64,000 bases of DNA from Burkholderiaceae bacterium DAT-1 (GCA_019084025.1 JAHRBI010000003.1:434001-498000); one strand, 5' to 3'; positions 37,695 to 47,607 are shown, numbered from the stretch's first letter. Numbers and translations are program-made. The notes: generated by a model not told the origin, from the sequence alone.

Positions 37695-38158
37695 GCTTCT
37701 TCCTTGTTGAGCACAGTCTGGTCCAGCACCTTTTCAAATACGTGCGATGTCTTGCTGCTGACATAGCCCAGACGGGCGTAAAACCGGTGCGCGTCATTGC
37801 GCGTAATATTCGAGCTCAGGCGGATTTTACCTGCTGCAAGGGTTTGCGTCGCCCATGCTTCGGCTGCAGCCATCAACTGCTTGCCAAGTCCCCCGCGCTG
37901 ACGAGCCGGATCGACCACAATGGCGCGGACTTCTGCGTATGGCACAGCCACAATGCTGGGCATCTGGCAGACATGCACCCAGCCGGCAATTTCGCCCGCC
38001 ACGTCAGCGACCAGCAGGCATTGCTTAATGCCGTTCGAGGCCATGAATCGATCATGGGCGATCTCTGCGGTGGTCGCTGGATAGCCCAGTGCATCGAACA
38101 AGCGAACCACCCCGGCGGCGTCGGAACGCTGATACGCACGGATGGTGCTGTGGCTCAT
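37676..38158 (-). CDS. GNAT-family N-acetyltransferase in the pyr operon
   Basis: The 160-residue protein has a GNAT fold, with the acetyl-CoA loop [15 protein letters not shown] (about 85-99) and FYARLGY near the end. It sits exactly where pyrR lies in the Pseudomonas yqgE-ruvX-pyrR-pyrB-pyrC' operon. Its 3' end overlaps pyrB by 19 bp and its start overlaps the ruvX stop by 4 bp. The substrate is unknown. Confidence 0.87.
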   Translation of the reverse strand: MSHSTIRAYQRSDAAGVVRLFDALGYPATTAEIAHDRFMASNGIKQCLLVADVAGEIAGWVHVCQMPSIVAVPYAEVRAIVVDPARQRGGLGKQLMAAAEAWATQTLAAGKIRLSSNITRNDAHRFYARLGYVSSKTSHVFEKVLDQTVLNKEEACTTRN

Positions 38159-38604
38159 TCTGTATGGGCTCCGGGTTGGTCTGAGTCAGGCATGGCACCG
38201 TAATCAAAATATGATTGCAGGATGCGCATGGCGGCGACCTGATCGAGCGCGGCCTTGCGTTTTTTGCCATACGTCGAGGCTTCACCGAGCAGGCTATCCG
38301 CTTCGGCAGAGCTGAGCCGTTCATCGACGAATTGTACCGGTAAGCCGAACCGCCCGTGCAGACGATTGGCAAATTTGCGGGCAAGGCGTGTCATCTCGTG
38401 CGCATTGCCATCAAGATGAAACGGCAATCCGACGATCAGACGATCGGCCTGCCATTCATTGATCAGACGCTGGATGGCGGCAAATTTGTCATCGTTGCTA
38501 TTACCGGTAATAGTGGTGAGCGGGGTGGCAATACCGAGTTCCGGGCTACCACCGGCTACACCGATGCGAACTTCCCCGAAGTCGAAAGCCAGTACATACG
38601 CCAT
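38155..38604 (-). CDS. ruvX: Holliday-junction resolvase-like RuvX/YqgF
   Basis: The 149-residue RNase H-fold protein has [10 protein letters not shown] (about 7-16), [22 protein letters not shown] and KAALDQVAA, the YqgF landmarks. YqgF takes part in 16S rRNA maturation in bacteria. I chose the ATG at 38604 ([10 protein letters not shown]) because the longer frame has no conserved sequence and would overlap yqgE deeply. It follows yqgE, as it does in most proteobacteria. Confidence 0.93.
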   Translation of the reverse strand: MAYVLAFDFGEVRIGVAGGSPELGIATPLTTITGNSNDDKFAAIQRLINEWQADRLIVGLPFHLDGNAHEMTRLARKFANRLHGRFGLPVQFVDERLSSAEADSLLGEASTYGKKRKAALDQVAAMRILQSYFDYGAMPDSDQPGAHTE

Positions 38605-38608
38605 GAGG

Positions 38609-39169
38609 TCAGGCGTGTCCTGCGGAGTCGGACAGCATCGCCATATCGATGCCAAGAATGGCGAGCGCCTGATCGTAACGCTTTTCGCAGGGCTGCTCGA
38701 AGATCACGGCGGGAAGGGCTTCCACGCTCAGCCAGCTATTCTGTGCCAGCTCTTTTTCCAGCTGACCGGCTTCCCAGCCTGCGTAGCCGAGTGACACCAG
38801 CAGCTTTTCCGGGCCCTGTCCTTTGCCGACCGCCACCAGAATATCTTTCGAGGTGGTGAGGCCGATTTCGTCATCTACTGCCATGCTGGATTGCCAGTTG
38901 CCCAGCGGCTGATGCAGCACAAAGCCGCGATCCGTCTGCACCGGGCCGCCGAAGTACACAGGCTCGTCGCCAGCTTCGTGGTCGGTGAGATTGATGTCGA
39001 TCTGGTCGAACAGCGAGCGAACATCCATGCCCAGAGGACGATTGACGATGATGCCCATGGCACCCTGCTCGTTGTGTTCACAGACAAACACCAGCGAGCG
39101 GGCAAAGATCGGATCAGCCATGGCGGGCATGGCAATCAGAAAATGTCGGGTAAGGTCGATGCGTTCCAT
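38609..39169 (-). CDS. yqgE: YqgE/AlgH family protein
   Basis: The 186-residue protein has the family motifs [25 protein letters not shown] (about 9-33), [10 protein letters not shown] and VYFGGPV. YqgE/AlgH proteins are cytosolic and conserved beside ruvX. Their role is still unclear, although AlgH was linked to alginate regulation in Pseudomonas. It is the first gene of the yqgE-ruvX-GNAT-pyrB-pyrC' operon. Confidence 0.95.
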   Translation of the reverse strand: MERIDLTRHFLIAMPAMADPIFARSLVFVCEHNEQGAMGIIVNRPLGMDVRSLFDQIDINLTDHEAGDEPVYFGGPVQTDRGFVLHQPLGNWQSSMAVDDEIGLTTSKDILVAVGKGQGPEKLLVSLGYAGWEAGQLEKELAQNSWLSVEALPAVIFEQPCEKRYDQALAILGIDMAMLSDSAGHA

Positions 39170-39315
39170 GCTTTCAATTATCGCATAAGCGCGGGAGACA
39201 TCTGTCTTCCCGCCAGGCGGTGCAGTCTTCGCTGCACCTGATCAGCACGGTCGCGGCCGTTTCCGGCACACAGCTTGTTGGCAAACCATTGATCCGGAAG
39301 CACTCGCTCCGTTCG

Positions 39316-40209
39316 TCAACTGCCTGCCAGTGGGTGTTCTTCCGGATCACCTTCGTCCAAATTCAGATCGAGGCAATCACTTGGTTTTTCCAGCGAGACG
39401 CGACCAAGGATGCCGCCACGGAATTCGGTCAGCACCTTCTCGGCAGCCTTCTGTGCATCAATCCGCCCGCCCGACATCACGCAGCCCAGCGCGCGTGCCG
39501 CCAGCTCGAATAGTTCGTCGCCATGCAGGCTCGGGTCGGTCAGCTTGTAGCGCTGCAGCGACTGCGGATAGTACTTGGCCAGCCAGCCCAGCGTATACCA
39601 GGCCACTTCTTCGGCATCGAAGGCGTTGCGGCCAATACAGCCGGACAGTGCCATTTTCAGGCCATCGTTGGGCGAGGTAATCTTCGGCCACATCAGGCCG
39701 GGCGTGTCCACCAGAATCGTACCGTCCGGTAGTTCGATGCGCTGTTGGGATTGTGTCACGCCTGGCGTATCTGCCACTTTGGCCAGTTTGCGTTTGGCCA
39801 TGGCGTTGATCAGTGTGGACTTGCCAACATTCGGCACCCCCAGGATCATGGCGCGCACCGGCTTTTCCGCACCATGACGATTGGGCAATAGCTCGTGGCA
39901 CATGGCGGTGACCTTGGCAGCATCACGCTGCTTGCCGGCTTCATCCAGCACCAGTACGGCGGTATTGGCCTGACTCTTGAAATGCTGCACCCACAGGGCG
40001 GTGACATTCGGGTCTGCCAGATCGGCCTTGTTCAGGACTTTCAGGCTGGGCCGCTGCCGGTGAACACGCAATTCGTGAATCAGCGGATTGGTGGTGATAT
40101 GCGGCAAGCGGGCATCGAGCACCTCGATAACCATGTCGACCTTGGCCATGGTTTCGGCAACCTGCTTGCGGGCCTTGTGCATATGGCCGGGAAACCACTG
40201 GATCGCCAT
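39316..40209 (-). CDS. rbgA: Ribosome biogenesis GTPase YlqF/RbgA
   Basis: The 297-residue protein shows the circularly permuted GTPase order of this family: G4 NKADL (about 60), then G1 GVPNVGKST (about 125) and G3 DTPG (about 170). It begins MAIQWFPGHMHKARK, the typical start. RbgA assists late assembly of the 50S ribosomal subunit. A GAGG ribosome site precedes the ATG. The gene lies 146 bp upstream of yqgE's start on the same strand orientation and probably has its own promoter. Confidence 0.95.
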   Translation of the reverse strand: MAIQWFPGHMHKARKQVAETMAKVDMVIEVLDARLPHITTNPLIHELRVHRQRPSLKVLNKADLADPNVTALWVQHFKSQANTAVLVLDEAGKQRDAAKVTAMCHELLPNRHGAEKPVRAMILGVPNVGKSTLINAMAKRKLAKVADTPGVTQSQQRIELPDGTILVDTPGLMWPKITSPNDGLKMALSGCIGRNAFDAEEVAWYTLGWLAKYYPQSLQRYKLTDPSLHGDELFELAARALGCVMSGGRIDAQKAAEKVLTEFRGGILGRVSLEKPSDCLDLNLDEGDPEEHPLAGS

Positions 40210-40372
40210 GGACGCCTCATTTCATAAAAAACACGCGATTATAACGCTGGAAACCTGTTTGAGCGGCATAATCACGGCAAATGCTGTTGTTCACCGTATT
40301 CACGGCCTGAAATCAGCAATACAATTCATGTAGATTGAACCTTATTCCTCTCATTTGTAGCTGGAGCCATGC

Positions 40373-40873
40373 ATGAAATCACGGTTTGCCGTTGGTCTGG
40401 GCGTTGCAGGTGCACTCCTGGGTGCTGCACTGATTTTTACAGGTGCAAAGGCTACACCTGCGCCGCAAGTCAGCTATACCTCTATCCAAGGTGAACAGAT
40501 CACGCAGGCTTCGCTCAAGGGGAAGGTCGTGCTGGTGAATTTCTGGGCAACGACCTGCACAGGCTGCGTGGCAGAAATGCCCAAGCTGATGGCTACCCAG
40601 AACAAGTTTGCCGAACGTGGCCTGAAGACGGTGGCCGTGGCCATGAGCTACGACCCGCCCACTCAGGTGGCCGCGTTTGCCGAGGCCCGCAAGCTGCCTT
40701 TTTTTGTGGCACTGGACGGCGACGGCAAGCTAGCCAAACAGTTCGGTGACGTCAACCTCACGCCCACCACCTTCTTGATCGACAAGCACGGCAACATCGT
40801 TCAGCGATACATCGGAGAGCCTGATTTCGCAAAGCTGGAACAGCTGATTACGGACAAGCTCGCCGAAGCCTGA
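40373..40873 (+). CDS. TlpA/ResA-type thioredoxin-like protein
   Basis: The 166-residue protein has an N-terminal membrane anchor or signal (about 7-27). A thioredoxin fold follows with active-site CTGC in FWATTCTGCVAEMP (about 58-71), and a cis-Pro region LTPTTFLIDKHG. Such anchored periplasmic oxidoreductases handle cysteine pairs in c-type cytochrome maturation or oxidative repair. CTGC is less common than CEPC/CxPC variants. A GGAG site precedes the ATG. Confidence 0.9.
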   Translation: MKSRFAVGLGVAGALLGAALIFTGAKATPAPQVSYTSIQGEQITQASLKGKVVLVNFWATTCTGCVAEMPKLMATQNKFAERGLKTVAVAMSYDPPTQVAAFAEARKLPFFVALDGDGKLAKQFGDVNLTPTTFLIDKHGNIVQRYIGEPDFAKLEQLITDKLAEA

Positions 40874-40935
40874 TCCCGTCGCACACGGGGCGTGTGATCA
40901 GGCTGGATTCACCCGCAGCACAAGGGGAACGCAGC

Positions 40936-41457
40936 ATGATTTCCTGGAAATCCCACGCCCTGTATCTCATCGATTACCAGCACTGGGCCAATGATCGCCT
41001 GCTGGAAGCCCTTGATACCTTAGATGACGCCATGCGCACGCAGGAAATTGCCGGGAAGTCGGCAACCGGTCTGCTGCGCGAGATGGTGACGCTTGATCGA
41101 CAATGGCTGGAGCGCCTGCAGCATGGCGCGCATCCCGAGCCTGTCGATCTGCCGCCGCATGAGTGGCGTGAGCTCAAGAGTGCCGTGCGCCTGACATTCC
41201 GGCAGATTCAGCATTTTCTGGAATCCAAGCAGTCAGACTGGTTTGAAGGCGAGATTGGCTGGCGGGTGGGGACGCAGGCGGAGGCGCATCACTGGGTCAC
41301 GGATGTAGTGACCTGTCTTTGCGAAACCAATACCCGTCTGCGTGGACAGGTGTTGCTTTTGCTGCCGCATCTCGGCGCGCCTGTGGTGGATATCAATTAT
41401 CTTCTTTATCGCCGGGAGATGAAGCAATCCCTTGAAAATGCCCGCCGCATGGGTTGA
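40936..41457 (+). CDS. DinB-like protein lacking the usual metal histidines
   Basis: The 173-residue helical-bundle protein begins MISWKSHALYLIDYQHWANDRLLEAL, the common start of DinB-family four-helix proteins. The C-terminal region, where active members have a H-x3-H type motif (HATHHRGQ), reads ETNTRLRGQ, so the typical metal ligands look absent, although HH occurs at about 116. GGGGA lies 8 nt before the ATG. It is convergent with the S9-like gene. Its function is unknown. Confidence 0.7.
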   Translation: MISWKSHALYLIDYQHWANDRLLEALDTLDDAMRTQEIAGKSATGLLREMVTLDRQWLERLQHGAHPEPVDLPPHEWRELKSAVRLTFRQIQHFLESKQSDWFEGEIGWRVGTQAEAHHWVTDVVTCLCETNTRLRGQVLLLLPHLGAPVVDINYLLYRREMKQSLENARRMG

Positions 41458-41532
41458 ACGGCCAAGCGGAGAGCATCTCCTGAAATCGCGTGGGTGCAAC
41501 ATAGATTGCTGCACCCCCGTGGTGCCAGTTCT

Positions 41533-43419
41533 TTAATTGCGCGCGCTGGTACCCGCGATGCCCTCACTAAAACCCGGCATCTCCATGCGCCACAACAGGT
41601 AAGCAATCAGGTCGGCAGTGTCATAAGCAGGATAGAACAGTGGCGATGCCATGCCATGTGCGCTCAAACGATCCGGGCGAGTGAAGCCATGCTCGACGAG
41701 ATACCGCGCACAGCCGAGCAAATCGGCTGCACGCGCGGCTTCATTGCGACCGGCAGTATCATTGCTGCATGTAGCGACAATTCCGTTTTGCTCGAGCCAC
41801 ACCACATTCAGTGCCTGAAAGCGTGCTTCTGCTGGTGAGCCACCTGACAGCAGCGTCGGATGATCGCCACTGCGCTGGAATGATTTCGGACGTAGCAGGT
41901 TAAGCGTCAAACTCTGACCCTTATCGCCCTTGAAACGAATCGACTCTTCCATATACGCCGAATAATCCGGCACGCTGTCCATGATCAGGCGGGTATCGAA
42001 TGCATTGCCCCGGCTATCCAGTACATATAGTTTGGGCGCAGTGACCTGGCTTTCCAGCTGAACCATGATCCCTTCGCGGTCAGTACCCGCAATCATGGCG
42101 GTCAGGCGGGGCGCGGACAATGCAATTTCATGCACCCCGGACAAACGTGCAGCATCTCTTTGACCAGAACGGGACGAGCCACGGCTATGGCGCGCGGATT
42201 TGCTGGCTGATCTCCCGGATGATTTGCGACTGGCTTTACTGCTAGATTTGCCCGATCCCCGCGCTGCAGAGGTCTTTCCGGATTTCTTGCCTTTTGAAAC
42301 GGTTGATTTACCGCCGCGTGCCTTTTCTCGTACAACAGCAGGCCAGCCCATGCGCAGCAGTTTGTCCTGCTGGGCGCCCGCCACACGGACATACATCCCT
42401 TCGCTCGCGGCGACGCCTTCAATCAGCATCCCGTCCGCAGGCTCGGGTATGACCACGCGGCCTTGCGATAAACTGCCACCTGATGCCGCAATATTGACGA
42501 CCTTGCCGCGCGGCGCATCTTCACGTGTAAACACATATAAGCCATCGCGATTCAGTACGGCTGAATACGCTTGATCAGATGGATGCACCAGGGTCTTCCA
42601 GCTTACGCTGCCGCTCTCCAGATCATTTCGGGAGGTGGAGAGATAGATGCATCGACCCGCATTGCAATGCTCGAATATGACATGCTGACTATCGTCTGCG
42701 GTGAGCAGGCGGTTGCGCTCGTTACTCTGACCAAACCAAGGCAGCAGATCGACTGGCAGGATCACGCGATCACGGCTGCTTGATTGTCCCATCCGGTGAA
42801 TCATGGCGGCAGCTTTGCCATGATCGGCCGGTGAGTAGACCAGATCGAGATCATTGGGCAGCCACTGCACACGGGTGGCGTCGCGAATGGCAATGTCGTC
42901 ACCCACGGTGCGGCCGCGATTGTCGATGACCCGTAATACCCAGCGATCGGCAATACGAAGGGTGAGTGCAATGTGCTGACCATTGTCTGCGGCAGCATAT
43001 TGCACGAGCGTGGCATCGCCCAGTGTGCCGGGACTTGCCAGCACGGTATCTTTGCCCGCCAGTCCGTCGCGTACCGACAAACTTTGGCCGGCTGCACCAG
43101 GAAGGGTTTTGAGCGCAAAGAAGAATGTGCCTGCACGCTGAACACCCTGTGTATGGCTCAGCGAGGCAGATACGTCATTCAGCCGTGTTTGCAGATCAAG
43201 ATATCCGGGAAAGGTGCGGAGTGCTGCCGCATCATCGGCGTGTGTCGCTTGCCATTGGCGGAAAGCGACGGCGTCGCTGTCGGTCAGCCAGTTCGACGGA
43301 TTGGACAGCTGAGGTGCGGAATAACGGGAAATTAGCGTAGATGAAAAGTCGTCGGCGGGCGCGGTGCCCGCAGCAACAGCAAGGCCCGTCAGGGCCGCCA
43401 ACAGAATCTGATGCAACAT
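41533..43419 (-). CDS. Degenerate prolyl oligopeptidase (S9)-like secreted protein with a Lys/Ser-rich insert
   Basis: The 628-residue protein has a signal peptide (MLHQILLAALTGLAVAAGTA) and a long beta-propeller-like region (about 60-530). The short C-terminal part resembles the start of an S9 catalytic domain: RPDRLSAHGMASPLFY corresponds to the region carrying the catalytic Ser (G-G-S-x-G-G in active enzymes). That serine motif is missing and the protein ends about 45 residues later, so the Asp and His of the triad are absent. A basic low-complexity insert (about 375-435, rich in Lys, Ser, Arg) interrupts the propeller. It may be a binding protein rather than an enzyme. A frameshift or mis-assembly is not evident, as the frame stays open throughout. 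Confidence 0.6.
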   Translation of the reverse strand: MLHQILLAALTGLAVAAGTAPADDFSSTLISRYSAPQLSNPSNWLTDSDAVAFRQWQATHADDAAALRTFPGYLDLQTRLNDVSASLSHTQGVQRAGTFFFALKTLPGAAGQSLSVRDGLAGKDTVLASPGTLGDATLVQYAAADNGQHIALTLRIADRWVLRVIDNRGRTVGDDIAIRDATRVQWLPNDLDLVYSPADHGKAAAMIHRMGQSSSRDRVILPVDLLPWFGQSNERNRLLTADDSQHVIFEHCNAGRCIYLSTSRNDLESGSVSWKTLVHPSDQAYSAVLNRDGLYVFTREDAPRGKVVNIAASGGSLSQGRVVIPEPADGMLIEGVAASEGMYVRVAGAQQDKLLRMGWPAVVREKARGGKSTVSKGKKSGKTSAARGSGKSSSKASRKSSGRSASKSARHSRGSSRSGQRDAARLSGVHEIALSAPRLTAMIAGTDREGIMVQLESQVTAPKLYVLDSRGNAFDTRLIMDSVPDYSAYMEESIRFKGDKGQSLTLNLLRPKSFQRSGDHPTLLSGGSPAEARFQALNVVWLEQNGIVATCSNDTAGRNEAARAADLLGCARYLVEHGFTRPDRLSAHGMASPLFYPAYDTADLIAYLLWRMEMPGFSEGIAGTSARN

Positions 43420-43673
43420 GCGTAAGTCTCAAGGCAGGGGTGAAGCGCGCGCTAGCATAACTGAGACTGCGCCCAGCCGCGAAAGTTTCCGTGTTGTGTT
43501 GTTTTCGTGAGCGGACGAGCGCGTGTGTACCGACCTCACCGCGCAGCGTTTACTTTTTAGCCTTCGGTCAACTGGTATGCATCCCTTCCTGACTTCAATG
43601 ATGATCCCGACTATAACGATTACAAGGGAATCATCTTGTCCCGACCAATGTGAACCATGGGGAGTCCACATGC

Positions 43674-45347
43674 ATGACCATTTCAGGACGACTAATTGCA
43701 CTCATCGCCTCAGCCATATCCACCATTCTGCTTCTGGGCGGCTTTGGACTGTATCAGTTCGACAAAATCCATGAAGAAACAGACCATACATCTGGCGCCA
43801 CTATTCCTGCCATTGTGGCATCAGGCAAGCTTGCCCTTGCGGTAAAGGAAATTGAACCCGTACTGATGGCGCTGTATGAGGAACAGGATGAAGATCTGAT
43901 TGATGCATTCAATGACAAGCTTAAAAAGGCGATTGTTACCGCGCGGACACGATTTCAGGCGCTGGATGCACTGTCGCATGATGATCGGCAGCGGCAGCTG
44001 ATAAAAGATCTAAACGGCCAACTCGAGAAGTACGAGAGGGCTGTGGCCAATGCCATGACGCTATCCGCGAGTCTCAAAACCAAAGCTGATGCACAGCTGG
44101 TCATGTACTCGCAAGTGTTACCCACGCGTGATGCAGTGAATCGCTCTTTGGATTTGCTGCTTAAGGAAGCAGATACCGCAGAAGCGAATAGTCGTGATCG
44201 GATTGAGCATTTGCTGCATCGCGCCACCTTTACCTATTCGGTTCTCATCGTCGTCTCTTTGCTTGCATTGGCAGCGGGCGGCTGGTTTTTGTATCAAAGT
44301 ATCGCCCGACCCTTGCGCGGTATGGCCGATACGGTACGTGGCATTGCCTCCTCGCTAGACTTCACCGCCCGTGCGCCAGTCACTCATCAAGATGAAATTG
44401 GTGAAACCATTCAGGCATTTAACGAGCTGCTGGATGTGGTGCAAATCAGTTTCAAGGACATGATTGCCGCGATTCACTCGGTGGTGATTGCATCCATCGA
44501 AATGCACCAGTCAGCCATTGTGATGGCGCACACCGCGACCAGTGGCAATCAGGCGGCGGCCAATATGTCTGCCAGTATCGGTCGTGTCGCGGAGGGGATC
44601 AGTGATGTGGCCAGCCGCACCCAGGACGCAGCACGTCGTAGCCATGAAGCGGGTGACGTGGCGGTTGAGGGGAGCGAAACCATCCATACCAGCGTGAACG
44701 AAATTCTCGCCGTCTCTGCCGTCGCGCATCGGGCGGAAGACAATATGAATGCGCTTGATCATGCCGCCTCCAAGATTGGCGGGATGGTGTCGGTGATTCG
44801 TGAAGTGGCGGATCAAACCAATCTGCTGGCACTCAACGCTGCGATCGAAGCTGCACGCGCAGGTGAGGCCGGTCGCGGCTTTGCTGTGGTGGCTGATGAG
44901 GTACGGCGTCTGGCCGAGCGCACCCGGCAAACCACGCATGACATTGCGGAGGTTGTCAGCACCATTCTGGATGCATCGCGCCTGTCAGTGGGTGAAGTAC
45001 GTTCGATGGTGATTCAGTTGACTCAGGGAGCGGATCACGCACGTGAGGTCAGTGTCGCCATCGACAAGATTCAGGAAGGTGCAACGCAAGTGGAAAACAT
45101 GGTGAGCGAGATTTCGTCCACTATGATCAGCCAAGATGACAACGCGAATGCGATGGCGCAAGAAGTCAGCAATATCATGGCGATGATGAATGCGACCGAA
45201 ATTTCAGCGAAACGCACTGCAGAATTTGCTGATGATATGCGCAAGCTGGCTGAAACCATGAACACGATTGTCAGCCGCTTTAATGTAGGTGAAGTTGCGC
45301 GTGAAACAGGTGCAGCCGACGGTACGGGTGATGTCGAACTGTTCTAG
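43674..45347 (+). CDS. Methyl-accepting chemotaxis protein
   Basis: The 557-residue protein has TM1 (about 3-25), a helical periplasmic domain (about 30-180), TM2 (about 185-210), a HAMP domain and a coiled-coil signalling domain. The highly conserved tip is present: [18 protein letters not shown] and [15 protein letters not shown]. It should pass ligand signals to CheA/CheW. No C-terminal NWETF-like CheR tether is seen. GGGGAG precedes ATG 43674, and GTG 43650 is an alternative. The ligand is unknown. No che genes are near. Confidence 0.92.
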   Translation: MTISGRLIALIASAISTILLLGGFGLYQFDKIHEETDHTSGATIPAIVASGKLALAVKEIEPVLMALYEEQDEDLIDAFNDKLKKAIVTARTRFQALDALSHDDRQRQLIKDLNGQLEKYERAVANAMTLSASLKTKADAQLVMYSQVLPTRDAVNRSLDLLLKEADTAEANSRDRIEHLLHRATFTYSVLIVVSLLALAAGGWFLYQSIARPLRGMADTVRGIASSLDFTARAPVTHQDEIGETIQAFNELLDVVQISFKDMIAAIHSVVIASIEMHQSAIVMAHTATSGNQAAANMSASIGRVAEGISDVASRTQDAARRSHEAGDVAVEGSETIHTSVNEILAVSAVAHRAEDNMNALDHAASKIGGMVSVIREVADQTNLLALNAAIEAARAGEAGRGFAVVADEVRRLAERTRQTTHDIAEVVSTILDASRLSVGEVRSMVIQLTQGADHAREVSVAIDKIQEGATQVENMVSEISSTMISQDDNANAMAQEVSNIMAMMNATEISAKRTAEFADDMRKLAETMNTIVSRFNVGEVARETGAADGTGDVELF

Positions 45348-45387
45348 CCGTACCTGTCTGCCTGCCGCATGCAGATGAATCAATGGC

Positions 45388-46791
45388 TCAATCGGGTGAT
45401 ACGGTAAACTGCTCGATCGGGCCATTGATCCAGGTGCGGGTCAGTACCTTCACATTGCCCTTGTCTGCCTTGACCTTGAATGCACGATTGGTCATGCCTC
45501 CGCGTGTCGATGTGCGCACCTGTTCGAATGACTTCACCTTGCCTAAGCTGCCCAGACTGGTCATGGCCTGCTTGAGTACGGTCTCGTTGAAATAATGATT
45601 GCCGTTGTCGCTGAACAGCGTGCGGTCAATTTTGCCTTGCTGCAGTTGTGTGAAAATAGCTTTGGCTTGCTGAAGCATCGCCTCATCAGTCGGGGCGCCC
45701 GCCTTTAATAGCATCTCTTCGATTTTTTCCGAGATGCTGGCAGCGGCATTATTGGCATCCGAGTTAGTGAGCACCACCACTGCCAGATGTTTGTCCGGAT
45801 AAACTGTATTCGAGGACACAAAGCCGGACACTTCGCCGCCGTGCGACAGTACACGTGATTCGTTCTTCAGTTTCACGCTCAGACCCAGACCATATTGGCT
45901 GCCCGCGCCATTATTCAGCAACACTTCGCGAGTGAACGCGGCATATTGCGCATGCGGCATGAGTGACTCACGCATCAGCGAAATATCCCATTTGGCCAGA
46001 TCTTCAGCCGTCATCGCCAGTGCGCCCGCTGCAAACATCCAGCCCTCGCCTGCACGCGGCGCTTGCTGGATCGGGCCCATCAGATAGCCGGTGTAGGGCA
46101 CCGGATCATGCGCATCCAGTGTGTGCTGATCAAAATCCATGGCGCTGAGCATGTTCAGTGGCTTGAACACGCGACGCTGCAAAAAGCTCAGCAAAGGTTC
46201 GCCCGCCACCTGTTCGAAGATCTTCCCTGCGACCACATAGCCGGTATTGCTGTATTGCCAGCGCTCGCCCGGGGCAAAATCCAGTGGCTGCCGCGCAAAC
46301 CGGTCGATGATCTGATCGGCTGTGACCGGTGTCAGCATGTCGCGAAACACATAATCCTGTGGCCAGTAGTCACGCATGCCCGATGTGTGCGCCAGTAACT
46401 GCCTAATCGTGGCCTCCCCGCCGGCGCCCATATCTGGCAAATACCTGGACACCTTGTCGTCCAGACTCAATTTGCCGTCGGCTTCCAGCATTAACAGGGC
46501 GGCTGCGGTAAATTGCTTGCTCACCGAGCCGATGGCATAGCGCATATCGGGTTTGGCATCGCGAACCGGATTCAGGCTGGCCTTGCCCCACGCGCCGGTA
46601 AAGGCCACTTCATTGTCTGTCACGATGGCCACGGATACGCTGGGCGTGCCGTGCTTTTTCAGTGCAGTGCCAACAATGTCATGAATGGCCTGTTTGCTTT
46701 TGCTATCCAGTTCCGTAGCAGACAGGGAGGAGAAGCAGGCCAGTGTGACCAGAGCCGTACCAAGCATGCGGCTGAGCAGAGCGTTCATCAT
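45388..46791 (-). CDS. Beta-lactamase-fold serine hydrolase (class C-like)
   Basis: The 467-residue protein has a signal peptide and the penicillin-binding motifs SxxK (SVSKQF, about 92-97), YxN (YSN in WQYSNTGYVV, about 175) and HGG (in LSHGGEVSG, about 315). It shares these with class C beta-lactamases, esterase EstB and D-aminopeptidases. The long C-terminal domain of about 120 residues is typical of secreted serine hydrolases. It is more likely an esterase or peptidase than a resistance enzyme, but this cannot be decided here. Confidence 0.87.
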   Translation of the reverse strand: MMNALLSRMLGTALVTLACFSSLSATELDSKSKQAIHDIVGTALKKHGTPSVSVAIVTDNEVAFTGAWGKASLNPVRDAKPDMRYAIGSVSKQFTAAALLMLEADGKLSLDDKVSRYLPDMGAGGEATIRQLLAHTSGMRDYWPQDYVFRDMLTPVTADQIIDRFARQPLDFAPGERWQYSNTGYVVAGKIFEQVAGEPLLSFLQRRVFKPLNMLSAMDFDQHTLDAHDPVPYTGYLMGPIQQAPRAGEGWMFAAGALAMTAEDLAKWDISLMRESLMPHAQYAAFTREVLLNNGAGSQYGLGLSVKLKNESRVLSHGGEVSGFVSSNTVYPDKHLAVVVLTNSDANNAAASISEKIEEMLLKAGAPTDEAMLQQAKAIFTQLQQGKIDRTLFSDNGNHYFNETVLKQAMTSLGSLGKVKSFEQVRTSTRGGMTNRAFKVKADKGNVKVLTRTWINGPIEQFTVSPD

Positions 46792-46834
46792 GCGCGTGTC
46801 CGATTTAAAGGGAATGCGCGGGAATATAACGCAG

Positions 46835-46858
46835 AAAACCCCGTTGTATCGGGGTTTT
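46835..46858. terminator. Bidirectional-type terminator between the hydrolase and peptide genes
   Basis: AAAACCCCG-TTGTAT-CGGGGTTTT forms a 9-bp stem with A- and T-rich ends, directly after the last small-peptide gene (minus strand). It can end that transcript before the serine hydrolase gene. Confidence 0.85.
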
Positions 46859-46880
46859 ACGTTTGGACGGGCGAGACTGA

Positions 46881-47174
46881 TTATTTAGCGGCAGGCTTGG
46901 CCGTCTCGGGTTTGGCATCGGTCTTGTGCTCGACCTTGCTGTCCGCATTTGCGGAAGCATGTGTGCTTGTCTTCGCTTCGGGTTTGGCGGCATCGGTTTT
47001 CGCGACCACGGCCTCCGTCTTTGCCTCAGGCTTCGCGGCTGCTTTTGTATCCGCCTTGGCTGTCATGGCCGGCTTGGCTGCCGGTACGGTGGCAGCGGGT
47101 GCTGGCGCTGGATCTGCAGCAAAGGCCAGCGAAGCAAAAGAAGCAGCAATCAGGGTAGCAAACAGCTTGTTCAT
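46881..47174 (-). CDS. Small Ala/Lys-rich secreted protein, tandem paralogue 3
   Basis: The 97-residue product has the signal MNKLFATLIAASFASLAFA, followed by ADPAPAPAA and a low-complexity chain of Ala, Lys, Pro, Thr and Glu. It resembles acid-shock (Asr)-like proteins, although it lacks the His-rich part seen in paralogue 2. AAGGA lies upstream of ATG. It is the last of three tandem paralogues and ends at a terminator. A structured fold is unlikely. Confidence 0.75.
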   Translation of the reverse strand: MNKLFATLIAASFASLAFAADPAPAPAATVPAAKPAMTAKADTKAAAKPEAKTEAVVAKTDAAKPEAKTSTHASANADSKVEHKTDAKPETAKPAAK

Positions 47175-47224
47175 GGTTCAGTCCTTGTCAGTATTCAGCG
47201 TCGAGTCAGGTGATGATTGAATGA

Positions 47225-47524
47225 TTACTTCTTGTCAGCCGGCGCTGCAGCGGTCTCGGCTGGCTTGGTTTCGGCTTGATGATGCTTGTGGTGCTTTGCC
47301 TTTGGTTTGGCTGCTGTATCCGCCTTGGTGTCAGTTGCTGCTTTGGCGTCTGCCTTTGCTTCGGTCTTGGCTTCCACTTTGGTCTCAGCCTTGGCGGGCG
47401 CCTTGGCTTCAACAGCGGCGGCAGGTTTTGCGGCTGGCGCAGGTTGCGCTGTAGGTGCCGGGTCTGCAGCAAATGCCATTGCGCCAATTGCGGTAACAAT
47501 CAGGGTGGTGAGGATCTTGTTCAT
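47225..47524 (-). CDS. Small Ala/Lys-rich secreted protein, tandem paralogue 2 (His-bearing)
   Basis: The 99-residue product has the signal MNKILTTLIVTAIGAMAFA and then ADPAPTAQPAPAAKPAA, with KAKHHKHH near the end. The Lys/Ala/His pattern is like the acid-shock protein Asr. AAGGA lies 10 nt before ATG. The three genes share the same start region (ADPAP) and ribosome site, so they look like recent tandem copies that diverged in their repeats. Confidence 0.75.
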   Translation of the reverse strand: MNKILTTLIVTAIGAMAFAADPAPTAQPAPAAKPAAAVEAKAPAKAETKVEAKTEAKADAKAATDTKADTAAKPKAKHHKHHQAETKPAETAAAPADKK

Positions 47525-47607
47525 GGTCTGTTTCCTTAAGTGTGTCGTGTATTGTTTGATTGAAATCTAAATTTACAATTTGATCAGGTTCAGTTGCCGT
47601 TCAGCCA

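Noticed and set aside
41492-41516. Hairpin GGGTGCA/TGCACCC as a terminator between the DinB-like and S9-like genes
   Set aside because: The loop is 11 nt and no T-run follows on either strand, so I did not call it.
46513-47220. Plus-strand frames opposite the Ala/Lys-rich peptide genes
   Set aside because: They are low-complexity mirror images of the repeats. The minus-strand frames have signal peptides and ribosome sites.
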